The notes: a model not told the origin generated them from the sequence alone. Positions 8,328-16,276 are shown, counted from the first letter of the stretch. The stretch: DNA of 64,000 nt from an uncultured Lachnospiraceae bacterium (GCA_902781895.1 CACZLA010000003.1:1-64000); one strand, 5' to 3'. Made by a program: numbers and translations.

Positions 8328-9082
8328 GATATACCTCCTTCCTGTGCAGTCATATTATTAATTGCATGTTCGCCGTCATCGTTATGTTCCCCGTCGTCAT
8401 TAACCGGATGGATTAATGCAGCGACAGCGGCACTTACTATAGCGCATATACTGATTGCGATTCCCGGTGAAACGCTTTTCAGGAATGGAACATATGTAAA
8501 TGCTGTCGATAAGGAAGCGGCAATCAGAACCGCGATAATAACAGCGCTGTCCTCCTTCATTACGGGAACTACGATAGCTACGAACATTCCGTAGAGAGCG
8601 AGTCCCAGAGCGGACATGATGCTGACCGGAAGAACATTTCCGAGTATTGCACCGAGGAAGGTTCCCAGAGACCAGCCTATATAGGGAAGAGTCTCCAGTC
8701 CTGCAAAGAAGGCGCGGGATACTTTTTTCTCCGTGATGGCAACTGCAAAGATCTCATCAGTCACTTCAAATCCCAGTATCCATCTCCATATTCCTTTAAA
8801 ACGTTCATCCACCTTTTGGGAAAGAGCGATGGACATAAACGAATATCTGACATTTATCGTCAGCTGGGATATGAACATATCCAGCCAGAGTCCCGGAACA
8901 CACATAGTGATTATTCCGGAGAACTGGCCTGCTGACGTAACGCAGGTCATGGAGATGATGGTCGCCTCCCACCATGTAAGTCCATATGAAATTGCAATTA
9001 TTCCAAATGTAAAGGACACCGACAGGTAACCGAGAGCAATCGGAATTCCCGCCAGCAGTCCCTTTTTATAATTTTCAGCCAT
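8324..9082 (-). CDS. azlC: Branched-chain amino acid exporter, large subunit AzlC
   Basis: 252 aa from ATG 9082; multi-pass membrane protein. The N-terminal KGLLAGIPIALGYLSVSFTFGIIA and SMTCVTSAGQFSGI segments are typical of AzlC (YgaZ/LIV-E family). The C-terminus has a His/Asp/Glu-rich tail (about residues 225-245, repeated DDGEH). Longer starts at 9088 (ATG) and 9118 (TTG) run into the promoter: the TTG is itself part of the -35 TTGACT and the -10 TAGAAT lies at 9090-9095. Transcription would begin near 9083, so the message should be leaderless or nearly so, with no SD visible. azlD follows with a 4-bp overlap. Confidence 0.88.
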   Translation of the reverse strand: MAENYKKGLLAGIPIALGYLSVSFTFGIIAISYGLTWWEATIISMTCVTSAGQFSGIITMCVPGLWLDMFISQLTINVRYSFMSIALSQKVDERFKGIWRWILGFEVTDEIFAVAITEKKVSRAFFAGLETLPYIGWSLGTFLGAILGNVLPVSIMSALGLALYGMFVAIVVPVMKEDSAVIIAVLIAASLSTAFTYVPFLKSVSPGIAISICAIVSAAVAALIHPVNDDGEHNDDGEHAINNMTAQEGGIS

Positions 9083-9089
9083 AAACATG

Positions 9090-9118
9090 ATTCTATCATT
9101 TATGACGTTGTGAGTCAA
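9090..9118 (-). promoter_or_regulatory. Promoter of azlCD
   Basis: Minus strand: -35 TTGACT (9118-9113), exact 17-bp spacer, -10 TAGAAT (9095-9090). It overlaps every azlC start codon upstream of 9082. Confidence 0.65.
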
Positions 9119-9122
9119 AGTG

Positions 9123-9131
9123 TGTTATAAT
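9123..9131 (+). promoter_or_regulatory. Extended -10 promoter of the HipA-like gene
   Basis: TGTTATAAT, a perfect extended -10 (TGnTATAAT) without a clear -35, 30 bp upstream of ATG 9161. It is nearly back to back with the azlCD promoter. Confidence 0.5.
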
Positions 9132-9160
9132 AAAATATCATTAAATTAAGGGGCGGTTTT

Positions 9161-10288
9161 ATGTTTTATCTAAAACAGTACAATAAAACACTTTTACAAT
9201 TTGATATTGAAGAAGATAACCTCGATGGACAGAAGATAGTTTCCCTGAAAGATGTCAGTGGTTCGGATAATTATCTGCTGCCGATTGGAGTTGAGGCTAG
9301 TCCTGAAAGCCTTATGAAATGGTTGAAAAGCAGGATTATTCCTAAGAACAGGGAATTTGTTGACTCTTTCCTTGCGAAAAACGGATTATCACATAATGAT
9401 ACAAAAGGAATCCTTCAAGTGTGTAAGGGGCTTTCTTTAAATGACAGCTATTGGGTTGTAGAAGATGATGACGAAAAGTTTGAAGACTACAATCTGTATG
9501 AACATAGCTTTCTAAAAGCATTATCGATGATCGCATATACCGGATACGGTAGTTCTCCCGCGAAAGGTTTTACATCGTCTCCGGAGTTTACTACAACCGG
9601 TATGCTCAGAAAGGGCTGGAGAAGACTCCGAGGGAAGATTCTTCTCTATAAGGGTGGAACAAGTGGTGCGGCGAACGCAGGAAATGAACCATACTCAGAA
9701 TTCTATGCGAGCCAGATTGCCGGAAGAATGGAGATAAATCATATCGACTATTCACTTGCGAAATGGAAGGGAAATATATGTTCCGTATGTGAGTTATTTA
9801 CCGATATAGATCATTCCTATGTTCCTATTTTTAGATTTGTTCCCGACTGTACACTTAGAATAGTGGCAGAATATATCAGAAAGCTTGGAGACAGCTATTA
9901 TGATGAATTTGTTGACATGCTGATATTTGATGCATTGATATATAATGAGGATCGGCATTTCGGTAATTTCGGACTTATTGTCGATAACAAAACCAATAAG
10001 CCTTGTGCCTTTGCACCTGTTTTCGATAATGGTTTATCGCTTTTCAATTTTGCGATGATGGATGATCTGGAAGATGTAGATGCTTACGCAAAAACAAGAA
10101 GCTCATCATATGGTGTTCCGTTTGAAAATATAGTAAGAGAGTTTATAACACCCAGGCAGAAAGCAAAACTACGCCGTATGATAGGTTTTAAGTTTGAGCC
10201 GGATAACAATTACAACCTACCGGTAAAGAGACTGAGAATTATCGAAAAGCATATGCAGAGTAGGGTGAATGAATTGCTGAATCTATAA
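9161..10288 (+). CDS. HipA-like Ser/Thr kinase, orphan
   Basis: 375 aa. The N-terminal ~120 residues contain a conserved SLMKWLKSRIIPKNREFV...GLSLNDSYWV region. This is followed by a HipA-C/PI3-4-kinase-like fold: nucleotide-binding segment KILLYKGGTSGAANAGNEP near residue 155, catalytic loop DALIYNEDRHFGNFG near 260 (Asp and Asn of the N-x-D-R-H-x-x-N motif present), and metal-binding FDNGLSL near 290. HipA kinases phosphorylate proteins such as GltX and can cause growth arrest. Here there is no HipB-like helix-turn-helix partner on either side, so it is not an obvious toxin-antitoxin pair. Lachnospiraceae carry many similar orphans, often annotated as XRE regulators. SD AAGGGG precedes ATG. 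Kinase fold well supported, target unknown. Confidence 0.75.
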   Translation: MFYLKQYNKTLLQFDIEEDNLDGQKIVSLKDVSGSDNYLLPIGVEASPESLMKWLKSRIIPKNREFVDSFLAKNGLSHNDTKGILQVCKGLSLNDSYWVVEDDDEKFEDYNLYEHSFLKALSMIAYTGYGSSPAKGFTSSPEFTTTGMLRKGWRRLRGKILLYKGGTSGAANAGNEPYSEFYASQIAGRMEINHIDYSLAKWKGNICSVCELFTDIDHSYVPIFRFVPDCTLRIVAEYIRKLGDSYYDEFVDMLIFDALIYNEDRHFGNFGLIVDNKTNKPCAFAPVFDNGLSLFNFAMMDDLEDVDAYAKTRSSSYGVPFENIVREFITPRQKAKLRRMIGFKFEPDNNYNLPVKRLRIIEKHMQSRVNELLNL

Positions 10289-10412
10289 GTTTATATAATT
10301 CGTGATTCAGTCGGGATAATGTGATAGTAAGTTCAATAAGAAGAAATATGAATAAGCATGTAAAGTTTAATTCATATGGAAATGTAGCTATATAATAAAG
10401 TGGAGGATATAA

Positions 10413-10832
10413 ATGAGTATTGGTGCTGTAATAGTAGGATTAATTTTATTGTTTTTTCATTTACTTATATTATGTGTTATTTTGGGAAATCTTAAAAGAA
10501 TGATTGTATGTACTGAAACAATTGTTGCTAAGGTAAAAGATGTAGACGAAAAGCAACATAAACATGAAGATTCTAAAACAGGTAAAGTAACATATGATTA
10601 TAGTTATGATGTGACTTTTCAATATGATTATAATGGTCAGATATATGAGTCGGAGCATAATTATTCTAAACATTGCCGTTATTCTAAAAATCAAAACACT
10701 GATATAAAAATTAATCCACATAATCCGGAAGAAAGTTGGACAAAAGGCGAACTTATAGACATATTAAAGTTGTCTTTATCTATACCGCTTTTAGTATTTT
10801 TTGATTTGATTTATATAAATGCCTTTTTTTGA
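10413..10832 (+). CDS. Small membrane protein, DUF3592-like
   Basis: 139 aa. A transmembrane helix at about residues 3-25 (GAVIVGLILLFFHLLILCVIL) and one at about 117-137 flank a beta-rich extracytoplasmic middle with Tyr-rich strands (YDYSYDVTFQYDYNGQIYESEH), as in DUF3592 proteins. GTGGAGG lies 7 nt before ATG. The gene is clearly more AT-rich than its neighbours, which suggests recent acquisition. The 124 bp upstream (10289-10412) are AT-rich with nothing else recognised. The downstream HAD gene begins 14 bp past the stop, so they are probably co-transcribed. Function unknown. Confidence 0.6.
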   Translation: MSIGAVIVGLILLFFHLLILCVILGNLKRMIVCTETIVAKVKDVDEKQHKHEDSKTGKVTYDYSYDVTFQYDYNGQIYESEHNYSKHCRYSKNQNTDIKINPHNPEESWTKGELIDILKLSLSIPLLVFFDLIYINAFF

Positions 10833-10846
10833 TAACGGTGTATAGT

Positions 10847-11428
10847 ATGAATGTTTTCGACTTCGACAATACAATATATAACGGCGAGAGTGCTGTTGAT
10901 TATGCCTTTTATATGATCAGGCATAATAAGAAGATTATCCGTTTTATCCCGACAATACTGCTCAGCTTGGCGGGATATAAACTATGCCTGCTTAGCAAGG
11001 AGAAGCTTGAGTCCATTATCAATAAAGTTTTTGACGGCGTTATGGATGGCAAGGTTTCCTTCAAGGATTTCGTTGAACCCTTCTGGGAGTCTCATTCAAA
11101 TAAGCTTAACAGTACAATTCTCAAGAGGATAAAACCCGGTGATGTTATTATTTCGGCAGGCCCTGTATTCCTGCTTGAAGGGATAACTGAAATTATTAAA
11201 ACAGATAAAATAGTTGGTTCGGAACTTGACTTTGACAAAAGGAGGATCACCTGGTTCAACTTTGGAGATAATAAGGTAAAGCGTTACAGACAGTTATATG
11301 GTGATAACACAGTAGATGCCTTCTATACAGATTCTTATTACGATAAGGATATGATGATGATTTCGAGAGATGTGTATATCGTGAAGAGAGGAAGGATTGT
11401 TAAGCATCTTAGGAGGAAAAAGGTGTAA
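10847..11428 (+). CDS. HAD-superfamily hydrolase (HAD-IB-like phosphatase)
   Basis: 193 aa. Motif I is FDFDNTIYNGES at residues 3-14 (nucleophile and acid/base Asp), then a helical cap, motif II ISAGP near 105, and a weak motif III/IV region with TDSYYDKDMM near 165. This is the phosphoserine-phosphatase-like (HAD-IB) type, acting on a small phosphate ester. ATG 10847 is chosen because motif I then starts at residue 3; the upstream TTG 10829 overlaps the previous stop and has no SD. The substrate cannot be predicted. Confidence 0.75.
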   Translation: MNVFDFDNTIYNGESAVDYAFYMIRHNKKIIRFIPTILLSLAGYKLCLLSKEKLESIINKVFDGVMDGKVSFKDFVEPFWESHSNKLNSTILKRIKPGDVIISAGPVFLLEGITEIIKTDKIVGSELDFDKRRITWFNFGDNKVKRYRQLYGDNTVDAFYTDSYYDKDMMMISRDVYIVKRGRIVKHLRRKKV

Positions 11429-11471
11429 AAACATTTGCTGTTTTCGGGATTATTTTATACACCGATTAGTG

Positions 11472-11501
11472 TTGAATAACACCCCCCTTCTAGTTTATAC
11501 T
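11472..11501 (+). promoter_or_regulatory. Promoter of the rubrerythrin gene
   Basis: -35 TTGAAT (11472-11477), 18-bp spacer, -10 TATACT (11496-11501), 53 bp upstream of the start codon. Confidence 0.5.
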
Positions 11502-11524
11502 AACCATATGACTACATAGGTGAG

Positions 11525-11539
11525 TTATTCTAAAAATAA
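11525..11539. promoter_or_regulatory. PerR-box-like operator upstream of rubrerythrin
   Basis: TTATTCTAAAAATAA is a 7-1-7 inverted repeat with one imperfect pair, and matches the PerR consensus TTATAATnATTATAA at 10 of 14 defined positions. It lies just downstream of the promoter and abuts the SD AAGGAGG, a position suited to repression. Rubrerythrins are known PerR targets in clostridia. Assignment is by pattern only. Confidence 0.4.
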
Positions 11540-11553
11540 GGAGGTTATTACTA

Positions 11554-12222
11554 ATGGCAAAGTACAGATGTAAGATATGTGGGGAAGTATTTGAGGTAGC
11601 TGACGGTGAAACACCTGTTTGTCCACTTTGCGGAGTAGATGGCGACAATCTGGAGCTTGTTGAGGAAGAGGCTGCACCTGCAGGATCAAGCAAGTATGCC
11701 GGAACTCAGACAGAGAAGAATCTTCAGACTGCATTCGCAGGTGAGTCACAGGCAAGAAATAAGTATACATATTTCGCTTCAGTTGCTAAGAAGGAAGGCT
11801 ATGAGCAGATAGCTGCACTCTTCCTGAAGACAGCAGATAATGAGAAAGAGCATGCTAAGATGTGGTTCAAAGAGCTGGGAGAGCTTGGCGATACTGCTGC
11901 AAATCTTAAGGCTGCTGCTGATGGTGAGAACTATGAGTGGACAGATATGTATGATGGATTTGCTAAGACTGCTGATGAGGAAGGATTCCCTGAGCTGGCT
12001 GAGAAGTTCCGTCTCGTTGCTGCTATAGAGAAGCATCATGAGGAAAGATACAGAGCTCTCTTAAATAATGTTGAGACAAAGCAGGTATTTGAGAAGAGTG
12101 AAGTAAAGGTTTGGGAGTGCCGCAACTGTGGACACATCGTTGTCGGAACAAAGGCTCCTGAAGTATGCCCTGCATGTGCACATCCACAGAGCTTCTTCGA
12201 GGTTAATGCAGAGAATTACTAG
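11554..12222 (+). CDS. rbr: Rubrerythrin with rubredoxin-like domains at both ends
   Basis: 222 aa. An N-terminal rubredoxin-like ribbon (CKIC...CPLCG, residues 5-40) precedes a ferritin-like four-helix di-iron domain with ExxH motifs (NEKEHAKMW near 95, [13 protein letters not shown] near 155). A C-terminal rubredoxin ([10 protein letters not shown]...[11 protein letters not shown]) closes the protein. Rubrerythrins reduce hydrogen peroxide using NAD(P)H-derived electrons in anaerobes. The double-rubredoxin architecture is longer than classic rubrerythrin (~190 aa). A strong SD (AAGGAGG) is present. It is monocistronic, with a PerR-like site in the leader, consistent with oxidative-stress control. 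Confidence 0.93.
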   Translation: MAKYRCKICGEVFEVADGETPVCPLCGVDGDNLELVEEEAAPAGSSKYAGTQTEKNLQTAFAGESQARNKYTYFASVAKKEGYEQIAALFLKTADNEKEHAKMWFKELGELGDTAANLKAAADGENYEWTDMYDGFAKTADEEGFPELAEKFRLVAAIEKHHEERYRALLNNVETKQVFEKSEVKVWECRNCGHIVVGTKAPEVCPACAHPQSFFEVNAENY

Positions 12223-12233
12223 ACACCTCATCC

Positions 12234-12269
12234 GGTTCCTTCGGAACCACCTTCCCCTCAAGGGGAAGG
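12234..12269. repeat. Double hairpin (REP-like) after rubrerythrin
   Basis: Two adjacent inverted repeats: GGTTCC-TTC-GGAACC (12234-12248) and a perfect CCTTCCCCT-CA-AGGGGAAGG (12250-12269). No T-run follows, so it is a poor intrinsic terminator, but it may protect or end the rbr message. Similar CCTTCCCCT/AGGGGAAGG elements are, as I recall, dispersed in gut Firmicutes genomes. It overlaps the 3' end of the convergent small gene. Confidence 0.5.
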
Positions 12270-12464
12270 CTGATATTCTGAGTTGTGTGATTCGGATGTA
12301 TCATCTATCGCCTCTTCGTAGCCCTTTAGGGCTGCGAATGGGGCGAATATTTTTGCCCGTGCTTCGCGGGACATGTGCGGATGCCGTGCTTCAAAAGCGT
12401 CACCGTCATGTACCGGACGATTCTTATCTATTATATCATTGTACTTATATGTACTATCATTCAT
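12258..12464 (-). CDS. Small conserved protein linked to Y-family polymerase genes
   Basis: 68 aa, with a conserved centre RHPHMSREARAKIFAPFAALKGYEEAI (residues 27-53). I recognise this motif from short proteins that often sit beside UmuC/DinB-type polymerase genes in Lachnospiraceae; no function is known to me. GGAG lies 7 nt upstream of ATG 12464. It is on the same strand as, and downstream of, the polymerase, separated by the inverted-repeat element at 12484-12669. The C-terminal codons overlap the REP-like hairpins, so the last ~10 residues may be recently altered. Confidence 0.65.
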   Translation of the reverse strand: MNDSTYKYNDIIDKNRPVHDGDAFEARHPHMSREARAKIFAPFAALKGYEEAIDDTSESHNSEYQPSP

Positions 12465-12483
12465 ATCCCTTCTCCTTTTCTCT

Positions 12484-12669
12484 ATAAATCGTAAGGTGAT
12501 AATATGTTTGAGCGTTACATTTCGAGGACCTTTTGGGTCTCGGTGCTTAGCAATTCACAAGTGCTTCTGCACGCAGTGAGAGCTTAGCATCCGCTAGGGG
12601 ACCCAAACGGAAGCGAGAGCGATGCCGAGAAATGTAATGCTCAAACATGTATAAATCATTACGATTTAT
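12484..12669. repeat. 186-bp structured inverted-repeat element
   Basis: The ends ATAAATCGTAA (12484-12494) and TTACGATTTAT (12659-12669) are perfect inverse complements. Inside them a 20-bp stem (12504-12523 with 12629-12648) has one G-T wobble. Further pairs inside are TTTGGGTC (12532-12539) with GACCCAAA (12600-12607) and GTGC-TTCT-GCAC (12561-12572). The centre is more GC-rich than the surroundings and has no ORF. The right end contains the stop codon of the polymerase and the left end lies next to the SD of the small downstream gene. It could be a MITE-like insertion or a structured RNA. Confidence 0.55.
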
Positions 12670-14065
12670 GACCTCCGATCTGCGAATTCCTATCTCGTGT
12701 AGTAGCACCGTCAAGAAAGTTCGTCCCCTTCAGCACCGCATTCTTCCCATACTTCTCCTGTATCTCAAGCAGTGCCTTCTGCAGATTCTTTTCCTGTTCT
12801 TCTTCCTTTATATCAGTAAACATATCCAGCTGGCGGTAGGTTTCGGAAGCTTTCTTAAGATTATTCGCATTGATATATACGCGCCTTACACTCACGCCCG
12901 TCATGATTATCCTGTCGTACAGTTCAAGGACAGCTTTTATTATCTTCTTTGAGGAGTCTATATGATCTCCGAAGTTTGCGGTTCCGTGGGACGGAGCAGG
13001 TACAAGGCGTCCGTAATAATCAAGCTGTATGTCTCCGTTATACGAACCGTTATCTACATTTTCTCTGTCATAGCAGATGGTCAGCGTGAAGGAGTCGGAG
13101 ACGAAGCCCTTCTTCACCATATCAAGTACCATCAGATCCGTCATCTCGCTTACTATGATGCGGGCTTTTTCGGTGCTGTAAGGCTCGGACAGAACCTGGC
13201 CGGAGGAGAGGGATGTTCCCTTCGGCTTGTAGCTCTTTATATCCTTCATGAGTGTGGGTTCTATGCCCCAGGCGTGGTCGATCAGTATTTCAGCATCGAT
13301 TCCGAAAACCTTGTAGAGATATTCCTCGTTATAGAGGCTTTCCCTTGCCAGATCTCCCATAGTAAATATATTCATATTTGCAAGTCGTCTGGCGGTGCCC
13401 TTACCGATCCGCCAGAAGTCCGTAAGAGGCTTATGCCCCCAGAGGAGCTTTCTGAATTTCATCTCATCCAGCTCGGCGATTCTCACCCCGTCCTTATCAG
13501 CTTCCATATGCTTTGCAACTATATCCATAGCTATCTTAGCGAGATACATATTGGTTCCGATTCCGGCTGTTGCAGTTATTCCGGTCTGACTCAGCACGTC
13601 GCGAATCATAGTCATGGCCAGCTCGTGGGCGGTCATCTTATAGGTGGAGAGATATGAGGTGCAGTCGATAAAAACCTCATCGATACTGTAAACATGAATA
13701 TCCTCGGAGGATATATAGTTCAGATAAACATTATAAATATTTGAGGAAAATTGAATATAGGTGGCCATCCTTGGTGGGGCGATGATAAAGTCCACATGCT
13801 TTCCCGTTCTTTTTTCAACATCCCGAAGTACCTTCTTAACCTCAAAAAGTCTGGCACGTCCCGGAATCCCGTAAGCTTTAAGGGATGGAGAGACTGCAAG
13901 ACAGATGGTTTTGTCCGTTCTTGTCTCATCGGCGACAACCAGATTTGTAGTAAGTGGATCAAGTCCTCGTTCAAAGCATTCGACTGAAGCGTAGAAGGAC
14001 TTGAGATCGATGGCAATGTACTGCATTTTTTTATTTTTTTCGCTGTATTTTACTTTTTTGCTCAT
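12659..14065 (-). CDS. Y-family DNA polymerase (UmuC/DinB-like)
   Basis: 468 aa. Translesion polymerase: YIAIDLKSFYASVEC (residues 16-30) supplies the first catalytic Asp, the steric-gate region and FYAS motif. The second catalytic block is YSIDEVFIDCT near residue 130. A helix-hairpin-helix region (FWRIGKGTARRLANM) follows near 220, then the little-finger domain. It lacks an evident beta-clamp motif at the very C-terminus. The size is closer to UmuC/UvrX-type proteins than to short DinB. No good SD precedes ATG 14065. A perfect palindrome at 14112-14132, about 50 bp upstream, is a plausible operator. The linked 68-aa gene downstream is a typical companion. No ImuB/DnaE2 or UmuD-like partner is seen. 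Confidence 0.88.
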   Translation of the reverse strand: MSKKVKYSEKNKKMQYIAIDLKSFYASVECFERGLDPLTTNLVVADETRTDKTICLAVSPSLKAYGIPGRARLFEVKKVLRDVEKRTGKHVDFIIAPPRMATYIQFSSNIYNVYLNYISSEDIHVYSIDEVFIDCTSYLSTYKMTAHELAMTMIRDVLSQTGITATAGIGTNMYLAKIAMDIVAKHMEADKDGVRIAELDEMKFRKLLWGHKPLTDFWRIGKGTARRLANMNIFTMGDLARESLYNEEYLYKVFGIDAEILIDHAWGIEPTLMKDIKSYKPKGTSLSSGQVLSEPYSTEKARIIVSEMTDLMVLDMVKKGFVSDSFTLTICYDRENVDNGSYNGDIQLDYYGRLVPAPSHGTANFGDHIDSSKKIIKAVLELYDRIIMTGVSVRRVYINANNLKKASETYRQLDMFTDIKEEEQEKNLQKALLEIQEKYGKNAVLKGTNFLDGATTRDRNSQIGGHKS

Positions 14066-14111
14066 TTTTTATCTTGTAAATCTTCGGAAAATATAATTGT
14101 TACACAAATGG

Positions 14112-14132
14112 TTTTGTGCAATTTGCACAAAA
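14112..14132. promoter_or_regulatory. 21-bp palindrome, copy B (operator candidate)
   Basis: TTTTGTGCA-ATT-TGCACAAAA is a perfect 9-3-9 inverted repeat in the divergent region between the polymerase and EAL genes, 47 bp from the polymerase start. It matches the sequence at 852-872 in 17 of 21 positions. A SOS-type role is tempting given the polymerase, but the sequence is unlike known Firmicute LexA boxes. Confidence 0.45.
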
Positions 14133-14192
14133 CAGCCCCCTATATTTCTAGTCTACAACGACATCCTTCATAGTGCAACTACATATTTAATA

Positions 14193-14201
14193 TGATAGAA
14201 T
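14193..14201 (+). promoter_or_regulatory. Extended -10 promoter of the EAL gene
   Basis: TGATAGAAT, an extended -10, 100 bp upstream of the EAL gene start. The leader between (14202-14300) contains a possible pairing of TCTCC-type and AGGGGGA segments around 14242-14266. I looked for a c-di-GMP riboswitch here and did not recognise one. Confidence 0.35.
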
Positions 14202-14300
14202 ATATTCGAGGGAAGTATATGCTGACCTTTATCTCCTTTTGGGCTTTTTTAGGGGGAAACCTGAAGGGTTGATAATACTTAGGAGAGGAGGGTGATGGCT

Positions 14301-16190
14301 ATGATGAATATATCAGTACAGTTGTGCGGTCTTGTATTTGATCTCGTGCTTGTATTCTTCATTGTAAGGCATGAAGGCGTTGGTCTTTATGGCGAGAGAA
14401 TATTCAAAAAGTGCCTTTTTGTTTATTCATGTTGTATCATCCTTGATATCCTTTCTGTTATTGCAATAGAAAATGATGAGTATATCGCACCCTTTGTAAT
14501 TGCTGCAGCATGTAAGATGTATCTCATTTCCCTCATGGCATCAGCTGCATACGGTTTTGTGTACAGTTACTCGGATATCGAACATCTCAGAGATAACAGT
14601 CATTTTAAGTACGGTATCACCGGAGTAGCTATCATCGGAGCTGTGCTTATAGCTGTATTGCCTGTATCATATTTCCATAGTGGAAGAACAATTTACAGTT
14701 ATGGTCCTTCAGCTATGGCAGCATTTGTTTTTGCACCGTTGTTTATTATTTCATCCTTCCTGATGACTGTCTTTTACGGAAAGCAGATGAATACGCATAA
14801 GCGTCGCGCTATCAGGGCGTGGATGATACTTGAAATGACGGCGGCAACGTTACAATTTATTTTCCCGCAGGCTCTTCTTGTTGGTTTCGGTTCTTCACTG
14901 GGACTGTTTATCCTTTATTCCGAGCTTGAGAATCCGGAGGCTTATCTGGATAAGGTTACAGGATGTTTTTCGGCAGAAACATTCAAAATGTACGTAAGTC
15001 AGGAATATATGGAAGTTAAACAGTTCTCCAGTATTATCGTATGTAACAGCAGGGAGTGGAAACTGGGAGAAGAAGAAGAGAGAAGGATCCTTGTGGAAAT
15101 GACCGAATATCTGCATTCGTTTGGTTCGAAGCTTTTCAGGATCCACGGAAATGATTTCGTCCTGATCTATGACAAAAAGGAAGAGCACGAGATGAATGAG
15201 ATCGAAAGTGCTGTTAACCTTGATGTTATAAGACAGAGGTTCAAAGAACCCTGGGGAGGACATTTCCTTACAACAAAGTTCCTTTATATTCCGGATAGTC
15301 ATATAGCTTCATCTCTGGATGAGTATAATGACATCTATTCGAGATACAGGGATACATTTACTAACGCCGAAGATATGAAGACTCTGGATGACAGTGCAGG
15401 TCAGAGTATCAGAGAGTTCAGACAGATGATCCTGGAGATAAAGGATGCTTTGTCAACCGACAGAGTCGAGGTTTTCTATCAGCCTATTTACTCTATAGCG
15501 ACGGATACATTTGTATCTGCTGAAGCACTTGCGAGAATCAGAGGCGAAGACGGAAAGCTGGTTATGCCGGGTAAGTTTATACCTGTAGCAGAGGAAACCG
15601 GACTTATTGAGCAGATAGGTGAAAGAGTGTTCGAGAGAACATGCGAGTGTATTAAAGAACACAGACTTAAAGAGATAGGAATAGAGTACGTTGAAGTGAA
15701 TCTGTCAGTTTCACAGTGCGAAAATCCTATGTTATCAACCACTTATGATGAAATAATGAAGAGCAGAGGCGTTACGCCATCCGAGGTGAATCTTGAAATA
15801 ACAGAGAGTTCAACCTTGAACCAGAGGAATATTCTTCTGGAAAACATGAATAAACTTATGGATCTGGGCTGTAGGTTCTCACTTGATGATTTCGGAACCG
15901 GTGAATCAAATCTGAATTATATCATGGATATGCCGGTTAATATCGTTAAGTTCGACAGAAGTATGGTTCAGGAGTACTTTAATAATGACAAGGCAAAGGT
16001 CGTTATAACAAATACCGTAAACATGATCAAACAGTTGGGATTAAAGACTGTGGCTGAAGGTGTAGAAACAGAGGAACAGGTAGAAGGCATAAAGGCTCTC
16101 GGAATTGATTATATACAGGGCTTCTACTATTCAAAGCCTCTTTCAACAGATGATTTTATAAGATTTATAAATGAAAAGAACAGCAGGTGA
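14301..16190 (+). CDS. Membrane EAL-domain c-di-GMP phosphodiesterase
   Basis: 629 aa. Six or seven hydrophobic helices in residues 1-205 form a membrane sensor. A degenerate GGDEF-like region (about 235-330, with HGNDFVLIY where GGDEF is expected) follows, then a complete EAL domain (about 375-625). EAL residues are present: SAEALARIRG, NLSVSQCEN, NLEITESS, LDDFGTGESNLNY, VKFDRSMV and VAEGVETEEQ. It should therefore hydrolyse c-di-GMP to pGpG at the membrane. Several start codons cluster at 14292-14304; ATG 14301 has the best spacing (9 nt) from AGGAGGG (14286-14292). It is followed by an HD-GYP gene and, 5 kb on, a GGDEF-EAL gene. Confidence 0.88.
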   Translation: MMNISVQLCGLVFDLVLVFFIVRHEGVGLYGERIFKKCLFVYSCCIILDILSVIAIENDEYIAPFVIAAACKMYLISLMASAAYGFVYSYSDIEHLRDNSHFKYGITGVAIIGAVLIAVLPVSYFHSGRTIYSYGPSAMAAFVFAPLFIISSFLMTVFYGKQMNTHKRRAIRAWMILEMTAATLQFIFPQALLVGFGSSLGLFILYSELENPEAYLDKVTGCFSAETFKMYVSQEYMEVKQFSSIIVCNSREWKLGEEEERRILVEMTEYLHSFGSKLFRIHGNDFVLIYDKKEEHEMNEIESAVNLDVIRQRFKEPWGGHFLTTKFLYIPDSHIASSLDEYNDIYSRYRDTFTNAEDMKTLDDSAGQSIREFRQMILEIKDALSTDRVEVFYQPIYSIATDTFVSAEALARIRGEDGKLVMPGKFIPVAEETGLIEQIGERVFERTCECIKEHRLKEIGIEYVEVNLSVSQCENPMLSTTYDEIMKSRGVTPSEVNLEITESSTLNQRNILLENMNKLMDLGCRFSLDDFGTGESNLNYIMDMPVNIVKFDRSMVQEYFNNDKAKVVITNTVNMIKQLGLKTVAEGVETEEQVEGIKALGIDYIQGFYYSKPLSTDDFIRFINEKNSR

Positions 16191-16233
16191 GTGGGGATCA
16201 TTCCCCTATCATTTCGGCTAAAGTCTTCCTAAT

Positions 16234-16276
16234 AACCTGCGTGTACGCAAAGAAAGTGCATACGCGCAGGTTTTAA
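16234..16276 (+). terminator. Hairpin after the EAL gene (probable terminator)
   Basis: A 16-bp stem with two mismatches (AACCTGCGTGTACGCA at 16234-16249, partner 16257-16272), 7-nt loop, followed only by TTTTAAATTT. A moderately convincing terminator. Confidence 0.55.

Noticed and set aside
12128..12487. Plus-strand 119-codon frame after rubrerythrin
   Set aside because: Overlaps rbr and runs antisense to the conserved 68-aa gene; no SD and no recognisable motif.
14202..14300. c-di-GMP riboswitch before the EAL gene
   Set aside because: Leader has some pairing but lacks the conserved GEMM core bases that I know.
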